The position numbers and the translations under genes are program-made. From Amoebophrya sp. A120 (taxonomy: Eukaryota; Sar; Dinophyceae; Syndiniales; Amoebophryaceae): a DNA stretch of 64,000 nt. This document shows positions 29,991 to 40,700 of this stretch, piece after piece. Each line of letters opens with the position of its first letter. The first letter of the stretch is position 1. The stretch covers positions 6,366,476 through 6,430,475 of the forward strand of contig CAJINV010000002.1 in the NCBI GenBank assembly GCA_905178155.1. Direction: 5' to 3'. The notes under the pieces are model-generated. The model worked only from the letters and a program-made list of their open reading frames with translations. It was not told the origin of the DNA and searched no databases.

Positions 29991-32900
29991 ATGTCCTCCG
30001 AGCTGAGCAGCAGGACACAACAAGGCCCTGGAACGGCCGAAGAGCAGGTCATCGACATGCTCGAGGAACAGGACCTGGTGTCGGAGGAAGTGAAGGCCTG
30101 CGTTTTCTGCAAAAAAGTGTTTCAGCCCGGGGAGTCCTTCTGCTCAGTACTGCACAATGGCGTCGCGCAGAATTTTCACCTTGGCTGCTTCCGCTGCTGC
30201 CGCTGCCGAGTGGGGATCGGAAGAGGTACATTGAAGGTTTAGGGTTTTGGGACGCCTATTTATGGCGCTTTGCGTTGTATTTTGTTTGTCTGAACAACAA
30301 CAAACTGAAAGATGATTGCACATGAAGATGACACAAGCCGAGCTGAAGCAGTTCGTATCGGGGAGAAGTAAATGATTGAAGATGCAGGATGCAAATATAG
30401 AACTAGAAGCAACTATGTATAATTAGAAGCACAATTTCATCTTCTCCACCCAACAGGTTCGTACCACGTACTGCCTTCCATGGACGATGCTGAGGAGAAG
30501 ATGCCATCGTCTGCCACCCCAGATGGAGCAGTTGTCAGCAAGGCTAAGGCACCCAGCGCGGCATCACAAAAAGCTTTCACGTATCCCACAGAAAAAAGCT
30601 GGCTGCAGGGCATATTTGTAATGCAAAAATAAATACACAGAAAAACCTGTCATGGGCGGCCTCATAGCATGCTGTTTAGCATACGCAATACAGATTTTTT
30701 TGTGTATTTATTTTTGCATTACAAATGTGACCTGCCAGCTTTTTTCTGTGGGATATCACAGACATGAAGTTTTTGTGCAAGTCGTGTGTGCCGCGGTGCC
30801 CGGCGTGCATGGACCCCTTGCTCGGCGCACTCACGTGCTTCACGATCAACGAGCTTCTGGGCGAAATCAAGTTGCACAGCGAGTGCTTCCGCTGTTTTCT
30901 GTGCCTGAACAAGATCGCGAAGTCGTACACCAAGGTGGACTTCGCGAAGTGCACCAACGTCGCGCGGAAACAGATCGAAGCGAATCTGCAGCAGGATATC
31001 GGCCTGGAGCGGTTGCGGGAAAAGATGTGGCGTTCGGAGTTTTTCAAGGACCAGTCCTCCTCCAACGAGGGTGGCGCCTTGGTCGCGAGCGCGAAACAGG
31101 ACGCGCGGAAGGCGATTATTTGCGAGCTGTGCGTCCCGCACGTGTACCCCAAGAAGCAGTGCTACTTTTGCCTGGAAGAAATCCTCCACGATATGACCAA
31201 GGGGGTCCGCAGCATGCGCATCGACAAGGCCATGGACTGTTTCCGCTTAGAGGATTACCACGAACAGCAGCAGCTACAGCTGCTGCAACAGAGGCGGCAA
31301 CTGTCGAGGAAAGTGGGTTTCTCAGGTCGTGGACGAGCAGGTGACCACGGAGTAGAAGCCGAAGAAGTAGGTGGAAGACCTGCAGAAGGAACAGCAGCAG
31401 GAGCAGCGGAAGAAGAGCAGGAGCTTTTGTTGTGCACGCCCACGGAGCAGCAGACAGAGACACGTCGAACAAGCCAAAATCACTTCCAAGCCGCATTAGG
31501 CGATTTAGAATCGGAATCACACTCGTTTACGGTGGTTTCGGCACGACAATCGCAGTCCCCCTTGCCGGCTTTCGGGCCAGAGTGGGAAAAGCTAGAAGTG
31601 CAAGAGCAAGTATGACATTGATGTAGCTCATCTATAGATAATTGACCTTTGTTGTTGTTTGATGTAGTCGGTTCGTTCCGGTTGTACATACTTCGCTCGC
31701 ACACGTGCAGAGTTCTGAAGCGTTTATATTGTTTCACGTCACAACATAGCACTTTTAGAAGCTAAATACCAAGAACTTTTCGTAACTTTTCAGATCACGA
31801 CACCGACGGTTCCGGCTGCGAATGTGGATGTCGATAAAGATTATGCAGCTGCTGGAACAACAAGTACAAGCACGAGCAGCAGACCGAGACTGGACGCGCA
31901 GCCCGCACATCTCACGGACGACGCGCTTCTACAAAACTTCACAATCCGACGGGAAGATCTGAAAAGCAAGCGGAAGCCTGAGATGGCGACGGTCTTTTTT
32001 CACGGACACTGCTTCAAGTGCGTCCAGTGCGACAACGAAATTGTGAATTCCAAGAAGTTTCTGCAGATGGGTCGCTACGAGTTTCTCTGTTCCGACTGCT
32101 TCCCGACCTGCGTGCGCTGTAAGGAGACGCTGGTGGGGGAAAAGAGCTGCACCATCCCGCTTGGTGTTGTTCCTACGAGCAGTTCGCTGGTGACTTCTTC
32201 TGGTCCACTGCAACAGGCTCTCGCTCTTCCCGCAGGTGGGTCGTCAGGAGAAAATGTCAACAATAAGTCTACTGCATCTGCGTCCCTTCAGCAGCACAGC
32301 ATCATTCTGCACCAGCGTTGTTTCTGCTGCGACTTGTGTCAGAAGCAGATCGACAGCGAGGAGACCTCCACAGGTAACAACATCAACTCCGGCCATTTCA
32401 CGTTCGACAGCAGTTACTTTGAGGATAGCCCCGCCGCGAGGGAGTTCTATCGGAAATGGAACATCAGCAAGCAGAGCAGGACAAAAGCAAATGATACAAG
32501 TTATCCAGCAAATAACCGTACACTTCCGGACGGGGAGACGACCGTGGCGTGTCCCAGCTGCTACAAAGGGTTGATGCAGGAGAAGGAAAAGTTCGTCTGC
32601 GATTTTCTGATGGAGGAGGAGTTCAAGAAGAGGCGGAAGCTGGAAGAGAAAAACGGCATCTTCCAGTGGGACGAAAGGTTGCTCAAGCCCGATTGCACAC
32701 ACGCCTTGCGCCAAATACTGGAGTTTGAGGAAAGCAGTGGTTCTTTTACCAAGACCAGTACGATGAAAAGCAACCAGGCTGCTCATGCATCGGTTCTTGC
32801 TGGCGTCGACGAAACAAATAATCACCTCAAGCTGCTTCTCGAACAGGTCTTTCACGACCAAGAACGGGAAGCAGAAGTGGGAAAAATGGCTCAGCCTACT

Positions 32901-35900
32901 GTGCACCAGCCGAAAAGGTTTTGCGTTTTTTACGAGGAGGCAATACCAGGAGCCCGAAAGGAAAGAATATCCCTCGTGCCGATAAAACAAAACCCACCTT
33001 TGGAGGCGCAGACGAACAGCGGAGTAAAAGATCCTGCTGACCCGTTTACTTTCTCAACATCCTCCTCCGGATCATCGGATTTGTACAGCGTGAATTTGCA
33101 GTATTTCTTCCTCTCCTTGAAGATGCTGAGGGAAAACCACGAACCCTTCTTCAGTCTGGATCCGGCCGACCCCACCGATTTGATGGGGAAACTGCAGAAA
33201 AAGCGTTTCCACCCCGAGTGGCTGGCGGACACGCTGATGGGCGAGGTTTTGTTCCAGGCCGATTACTTCCTGAAACAGTTCTCTTTCGGCGAAATCACGA
33301 ACAGCAGCACTGCCAGTGCGGAGCAGCGGAAGCACAGCTACAAAATTCCGCTCCTGCCACCGGAGCTCTTTAAGGGCAGTCCCGTCCTGAAGAGCAGAGA
33401 AATGGGAGGAACCGGAATAACAATAAACAAGAAGAGCGGAAACAATAATAGAGAAGATCCCCAGATGAAGCTGCAAGAAGATGTGAACGCCGAGGCTGCC
33501 AGCTCATCGTCCTCTACTGCGAGTCGCCAGTGGTTCGTGCTAGACGAGGCACAAGTCGTGCAGGTCGCGCGCCCAGAGGAGATCACCGAGGAAGAGGCGG
33601 AAAATATGCTGAAAGAAGCATCGAAAAGAACCAAAGAACTCTATCGAGAAAGCAACGCAGCGAATAAAACGAAGGACATATCCTAAGTAAAAATGTCCCC
33701 ACACCAGAGTCAAGATGGGAAATCCGCTAGACAAATCAGCCACTTTTGGTTGTTTCGCATGACAAGTCTGTCCTCGTATTGTAATCCTGTTTAGCTAGTT
33801 CCGAAGCATCACAGATCCAGTTTATCATGCTGATTTGAGCATAACAAATCTCACAAAACCACTAGAAAACGCTTCCGATGGGGCTCCGCATGAGAAACAA
33901 TTTCAGCAAGCAGATTTGTATTGCAACTATGGGGTGGGGACGTTTTTACATTGGATAGAACCAAGAACCTTCCGCTTCCTCCGGCTTCCTCCTCGTGCCG
34001 CGGGTGCGACTGCGCGTGGAGGCGCGACGGCTGACGCGAGACCCGGAGACCAATACGTACAAGGATGCGAAGTTCACGTCTTCGAAGGACCCGGCGGTGC
34101 TGCAGGCGAAGTTTTTCACGGAAAAGTTTCCGCAGATTGCGGCGAAGGTGCCGGTATCCTGTGCAAAAGTATCGTACTCGTATAAATGCAAGTCTTGCAT
34201 TGCAAATCTTTTTATGATAGCAAATCCGCATGACAAATTCCATTTCTCATGCTAAGGAAATTTGTATTGCAATAGCAATTTATACTAGTAGGTACGATAC
34301 TTTTGCACTTCATAGCCGGTCGTGGCGGAGTTGATCGAGGTGGCCCGGGCCCTGACGCTGGCGAAGTGGATTCTGGAGAAGAAATATGAGAGTGCACAAC
34401 TCCCCCTCCCCCTCATTTGTGTTGCATGAACAGCAACACAAGCGCTGGCAAAGATGCAGCTTTTGCATCACAAATTCTGAGAGGACTGTGGTGCTGTTTT
34501 GGATTCCAGAATTTGTCATGCAAACAGTGTTAACAGGCAAGGGGTGGATTGGGAATTTTGCATGACAAATGAGGGGGAGGGGGAGTTGTGCACTCTCATA
34601 AGAAAGAATTTCAAATCGTAAACGGCGAAAAGCTGGACCTGCTCGCGCCGCAGCGGGTGTCGACGCGGATGAAATTTCCGAAAAGTGTCGTTGTGGAGGG
34701 CAGTGCTGGTTCTTTTGTCTCGGCGGGCGGAGTTGTCGGGAGGGACGAGAACATGATGAAGTTGAAGCCTGGGAGGTCCACCTTTTCGACGCGAAACAGT
34801 AAGGGAAATCAGGCGAGGAACAAGACTAAGGCTCTGCAAGACGTCGACCGGCTCTACCTGCACAGAGAGCATGAAAAATCAAATTCTGGCGCTTTCGAAG
34901 GAAGACGTGTGGCGAACACGGTGAGAAACGATAGCTTGGTGTTCGAGGACGAAGAAGATCAGACAGGTCCACCTGAAAAAGTAACAGCCCCGGAAGATTT
35001 TGCCCTTGGACGAAAAGCAAGGAACGGCGAATCCGAGGAACAGCGACCTCCTCCTGGGGAAAAAAACAACAAGTCTGCTGCTGTGATCAGCCGAGAAAGT
35101 TTGCAACTGTTGAAAGCTACCGATCATTTGTCTAGGCCAGGAGAACAAGAACCAGTGGCGGCTGTGTCTAATAGAAGTTGTACTCAACCAGCAGGAGTGC
35201 TGGAGCAAGTCCAGGGAGATCTTTCCAAAGACGGTAGTATCATCTTCCCTCCGCCCCAGCAGCAGCGTCTATCCGCAGACCAGAGGACCGTCAATCCACC
35301 TAGCACCCCGGGCGCGGGCTCGACCACCGCTACCAACCAGGACGATGGGGGGAATACCACCAACCTGGAAGACGGAGGAGCGACCTACGAAGGCGCGACT
35401 AGCGGCACCGAGTCCACCGTGAGCGGAGTTGTCCATCATCCCAGCAGCTGCTCAACGAATGCGGATATCATGAACAAAATCAACAGCATCACAACCAACG
35501 ACTTTCGCGTCCCGCATTCTGACAATTCAGCGGCTTGTCCCTCGGCAAACAGAAGTCGAAACAAGAAATCCTCGTCCCCCACCTCAAGAAGTAGGAGAAA
35601 AGCCGCTGTTGAGAAAAAAGCGGCTTTATCCCCCGCCCGCGCGGAAATAAACAACGAGTTCCGACCCGCGACCACCATGAGTGCCGGATCCTCGAGTATC
35701 CATTCAAATAGCTCCTCAGCGCCGCAGCTACCCCCCCGGACCCTGGGCTTCACGGCGGAGAGTATGGCCAATTTGGTTTTGGGGGCGGACAGAGGAGGTG
35801 TAACAACAACGGGTGTCAACGTGACACCAGGAGGAATACTTGCGTCACCATCCTCAAATGCAATGAATTCCTCCCCTCGGAGGCGACGCGAAACGATCAG

Positions 35901-36942
35901 CAGAACCGATGTGTTGCGGAAGCAAACCGACGCGAACGCTTTGGAGGATATGATGTTGCAAACTCGGTTCCTGCATGGCGGAAGTAGGACGGATAATAAA
36001 CATAAAGCTGGTGCCAACACTTCCTCAAATTCACCCTCTCCAAGAAGAAGTCCGGTCAGAGGTGGAGTAGAGACAAATGCCATGACACGTACATCCAGAG
36101 CTGGTGCGCATTTTTTCACAGAAGGCAGTCACAACTCCCCGGAGCCGCGGAGGAGGACGGCGGAACAGGAGGACGATCACGAGAAGCTAATATCCGACAA
36201 TAGTTCAACCCCGGGCAGCATTTCTGAACAAGATGAACAAGAAAGCGACCGCCACAACTTCTACCCCATGTTTATCCCGACGCTGGCCAAGCGCACTCTG
36301 TCGTCGAAAGTCGATTACGACAACGGCGTCCTTTCCGTTGAGCACAACACGGTCCACATGTACGGCGGTGTCGATTTGGGGTCCTTCCCCGCGGCCAAGA
36401 TCGACGAGACTTTCGTCCAGGGCGTGGACTTGAGCATGCACCGCGGGAAGGAAATCGACGAAGCCGTGGTGCAGGGGGTTGATCTGTCCCTCAGTCCGGA
36501 TCGGAAGAATAATGGGACGAGGAACTTGTTGGCGAAAGAAGAAAAGGATTTGGTTTTGTCCCCAACAACATCTTCGACTTCCCGGCAAGAAGAGCAGCAG
36601 CAGAAAATTTTGCGAGAAAAAACAAGTTACCAAAATCGGAAGTCGAGGATAAGGCTCGGGTGGATCCACGGGACCACAGGGTCGTTGAGCAGGAATTTGG
36701 AGACTGCGAACAAGGACAAGAACCTACTGTCCGCGATTTTGTCGCAGAATGTGGAACAAGCGGAGAGTTTGTGGGGGAATGCACCAATTCATTTCGGGAA
36801 CGACAGTTCTTCTGGTTCAAGTTCATCTTCAGCCCTTTCAGCAGAACGCACCGCGTCTTCCTGTGAGAATAACAGGATCTCTCTGGAGCATCTGTTGGCT
36901 ACTGGAGGTCCGGGAGTCGGGGGAACAAGGAGGAGGCGGTGA
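29991..36942 (+). CDS. LIM-type zinc-finger protein with long disordered C-terminus
   Basis: Exons by phase: 29991-30225, 30457-30581, 30761-31609, 31794-33678, 33963-34154, 34320-34384 and 34606-36942; 5688 bases, 1895 residues. Cys/His clusters of LIM type recur: CVFCKKVF..., FHLGCFRCCRC, LHSECFRCFLCLNKI, CYFCLEEI, FHGHCFKCVQCDNEI, CSDCFPTCVRCKETL, LHQRCFCCDLCQKQI and CPSCYKGL. In known proteins LIM domains bind two zinc ions and mediate protein contacts, often at the cytoskeleton. The last 780 residues are polar and low in complexity, with a GVDL motif repeated near the end. GT-AG introns at 30226-30456 and 31610-31793; introners at 30582, 33679, 34155 and 34385. Spacing between clusters varies from the LIM consensus, so a divergent LIM-like family is possible. 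The final CGGTGAGC could also act as a donor, so the end may not be complete. Confidence 0.75.
30582..30755. mobile_element. Introner, near-perfect hairpin (singleton)
   Basis: Starts TATCCCACAGAAAAAAGCTG and ends AGCTTTTTTCTGTGGGATA; pairing continues far inward (AATGCAAAAATAAATACAC with its partner). Flanks TCACG/TCACA. Removal joins QKAFT to DMKFLCKSC. Confidence 0.88.
33679..33957. mobile_element. Introner, family B
   Basis: Starts TATCCTAAGTAAAAATGTCC and ends GGGACGTTTTTACATTGGATA (last 20 bases match). Flanks GGACA/GAACC. It introduces a TAA at the junction, so without removal the protein would stop; removal joins NKTKD to KEPSASSG. Confidence 0.82.
34155..34314. mobile_element. Introner, family D
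   Basis: Starts TATCCTGTGCAAAAGTATCG and ends CGATACTTTTGCACTTCATA. Perfect 5-bp repeat GCCGG. Removal joins IAAKVP to VVAELIEVA. Confidence 0.9.
34385..34600. mobile_element. Introner, family F
   Basis: Starts TATGAGAGTGCACAACTCCC and ends GGGAGTTGTGCACTCTCATA, a very clean inverted repeat. Perfect 5-bp repeat AGAAA. Removal joins WILEKK to EFQIVNGE. Confidence 0.92.
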
Positions 36943-37770
36943 GCAGCAGTCTGTTTCGGGGGAAATAAATGCAATTTTTTGTTTTGGAAGTCGAAAAAAA
37001 AGTACGATTTGAAACAGAAAATATCAAGGTTTAGATGTGTTTTATGATTCCGAGAATTTTTTACTTTATGCCTTTTCTGTTCCTTACACTTACATACACT
37101 ATGTACGCGCTGCGCTGGCCTTTTCAACTGTCGCAGAATACGCACAAAAGTTTTTGAGTTTTGGTTCGCATATACGGTTCATATTGAGAAGCACTTTATT
37201 TCACTTTTAATAGGGACGCTGTACTTGTATTTCACATTCATAGTAAATCTGGTTGCATTTATTCCTATTTGCAGCCAATGTGTTTTTTCAGGTTGGAAAT
37301 GTTGCACACTCGATTTTTTTTCAGTCGCAAAAATTTTTGTATTCCTTTTGAACAATTTAGGGTTAAGCTTTAGCAACCCTGTATACCTTGAGCAGAGAGA
37401 GAGCGCCAACATGAACGTGATTCTACATGATTCGTGTATGATGCAACGATCAAAACAATTCTGTAACATACTGTCTGGTTGAAATTGTTTCTCATTGCCG
37501 TGCCTACACCTACCTTATGACCCATTCCGCAGAAGCTTGTCGGCGGTCGTTTTTTGTTCAGATGTTGTTTTCCAGGCCGTTCGGTTGGTTCAAATCGTTT
37601 TCATTTTTTGAAATGTAAAAAACCCTTAGGTGCCCTCTCCCTGGATTCGTACGAGTCACCAGCGCAGGGCCACAAACGGCCCTGCGCTTGTCCTGTAATC
37701 TTTATTCTTTTTTCATTCGATCTTATAATCGCGAGAACTTTTTACCGCGAAATAGGAAAACAAGGCGAAG
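36943..37770. other. No gene recognised
   Basis: AT-rich spacer; several T-rich stretches; only short frames. Confidence 0.4.
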
Positions 37771-40700
37771 ATGTCGCGGGCTCGTCGTTTCACCACGCTT
37801 GTACGACTTGTTGTACCAGCGACGGCACTGTTCGCCGCGCGGTTGCAGAAACTCTCGCCCCTCGCGGTCTGGTCATTTGCCACGACTACTTCTTTGCTCC
37901 TTCCCCGCGTCGCGGCAACGAAATCGAAAACACGAGCAACCGCCTCGACAACCGAGGAAGCCGAGAATTTCGACGCTCTGCTGAAGTTTCTGGATACGAT
38001 GAGCAAGGAAATCGATGCGGAGATCGACCAGACAGAGCAGCTCGTGAAGAAGAAGGAGTGCTTTTGCAAGAAAGAACAAGAGCGGCTCGGTGTGCGGTTG
38101 AAAGAAGAAAGAGACGAAAAGATTCCGGTACTGCAGGCTGAGCTGAAGGAGACGCTCGGGACGCTGGGTCAGCTCAAGATCGAGATCCCGGTATGCGAAG
38201 TGAAATACTGTCGTCCATGAGAAGTAGATGACCAGCTCTATCTGCGAATTATGTGCGTGTTCAAATAGGAGAGATTACATAGATACACCACGCGATTTGT
38301 TGTCATGTGTTTTTGTACGTGTTTTATCCACCATTCAATCATCGCAAAAGCGCCGCTGATGTTGTCATGTGACGGCGATTTGACTTCGGATACCGAGAAC
38401 TGGAAGAGAAGGTGAAAGACTTACAGACTGAGAAGAATACGACCATCACGACGCGGGAAGAGGAAAAAAAGCAATTTACCATGGACGAAAAAAATTTAAA
38501 CACCTTGATCCAGACCTGCACAGAAGCGATCAAGGTTTTGGGGAAAAAAGAAAAAGCTGAAAACAGAGCAGCGGACGACCAGAAGGAAGCGACTGGGGAA
38601 CAGGAAGTTGCGAAAAGTGCGTTATTATCAGTGCAAAAAGCGCTCTTGCAAGGTCAACATAGCGATCAAAGATTAATATTTCGGGCATCAAAAACAGCAG
38701 GGAGACCACTTTATTCAGAAGCCAGCCAGCAACTGCTGCAACAGTCCGCAACCGCTGCTGCACTGGCGAAGAACTCCGACCGAATACTGGGTATCAAATG
38801 CAAAAATGTCTGGGTCTGGAAGATTGCGAGATTTGTCATGCTTGTCTGGCATGACCAAAAAGTTTGTGATGCGTGTCCAAGAAGAGACCCTTTTGCCTGT
38901 CATGCACAAACGCAGTTTGTCATGCGAAATACGCAACACAAGGAAGCGCAGATATTTCTCATGCTTGCCTATGCATTACAGAGCATTCACTATTCCCAAC
39001 GCAGCATTACAAGTTTCCAGACCCAGACATTTTTGCATTTGATACTGGGAATGCTGAAGCAAATGCGGGACAACGCGGAGACCGAGTTGGCCGAGGCGAC
39101 GGGTATCAAATGCAAATATGTCTGGGTCTGGAAGAGTCTAAACTTGTGATGCTGTCTCTGGATTGGAAAAAGATTTCTATTGCATGACCAGGAAGAGGAG
39201 TAGATTTTGTGCTCCGCGGAGATGGCATTTGTCATGCGGAATAGGTATGAGGAAGCGCTCTAAAAATCTGTGATGCTACGGCATGCATCACAGATACATG
39301 GCCTTTTGTTCGTTCCCTTCTGCATTTTTGTCCTTGCTCCCCGAAAGGGGATTTCCTGTGGGGGGGGGTGCGGGAAGTCAGAAAACAAATGGCACGAAAG
39401 ACGCCTGCTAGCGAGCTGATCAAGATAAGTAAACTATTTGACTGTGATGCCATGGAAAGGCGTGGCATTAGTACGACGCCAGTTCCCCCTGCTAGGGGCG
39501 ATCGCAGGGTAGTTCTAATTTGTGCGGGCTGTGTGTAATGCGGTGGTGCGATACAAACTACAACAGAGAAAAAGATCAAGCTCGGGCCGCGCGCGATGCT
39601 CATCCCATTCGTTTTTTCCGACGAATCACTTCCTTCACCAGGGCCTTGCTCAACCCTGGACCAGAACGAGTAGGACAGAGGACCCCAGAGGTAGGCACTG
39701 TAGCGGAAAGTTGGAGCAAAACTAATTTTTTTTGAAAACGAACCCAATAGGAGCCGACCTGCGTGGATGGTTACAAAACAGGTAGCTTGACCCCAAATGG
39801 CAATGATCATTGGGAGCAGCAGAGCGCAGCAGGACCCCGGGACTGCAACAGCTCACCCCTGTTTTAACTTAGACATACGCAGTGCACCGAGTATGCCACT
39901 ACCTCGACCCCTCAAGAAAAGAAGTAGCCCCCCCAACTACAAACTCGCCGTCCGCGATCAGGATCCCATGCGTACTAACCAACATTGTGCGAACCGAGAT
40001 CCCGCGGGGCACAGGGTCTGGGCGGCTCGAAGCAGAACGCGCAGCACAAGCGGGAGACAACACATCCAAAGGTGGGGATGGTCTCAGGTCGTTCAGGTCC
40101 GCCAAGGGTTGCGTCTCGCTATCAGGGTTTCGCCAACTCCGCGGGGGCGTTGCGGGTATTTCCCTAAAACACCAAAACCGGCACAAATTGGGCCGGCAGT
40201 CCGGGTAATTGCTCACCAGCCGGTTTGTATGACGAAGAAGGTGCTCGACGAAGGAAGAAGTAAGCATGTAATTAGCACCTCCGGTTGGTAGAGCGATCGG
40301 CTACCGAGGCACGTCAGGGTGGCGTCGCTACTTCAATTCAATTCAATGGAAAATATGCATGACAAATCTAGAAATCTTCCAGACCCAGACATTTTTACTC
40401 TTGATAGCGGGAGCGGAGAAGCAAAAAGCTGCATCCACGGCGAAGCTCTTGAGGGCGAAGAACCAGGAACTGAACGCGCTGCAGCAGCAACTAGACGAAA
40501 AGAAGGCGAAGTTTTCGGATTTGAAGGACGACGAGGGGCAGGCGTTTGAGGAGTTGGAGAATTCGAAAAAATCAGTAGCGCTGGTGGAGGAAAATTTACT
40601 TGCAATCAAAACCGACTGCGATAGTTCCTTAACCGATTTGAACGAACAGAAGAACAATTTGTCGTCCGAGCAGGAGTCGTCTCAAGTGCAAATATGTCTG

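Noticed and set aside
40266-40310. Possible tRNA gene
   Set aside because: Only the D-arm-like part is present; no acceptor stem, anticodon arm or T-arm can be folded. Listed only as a tRNA-like patch.
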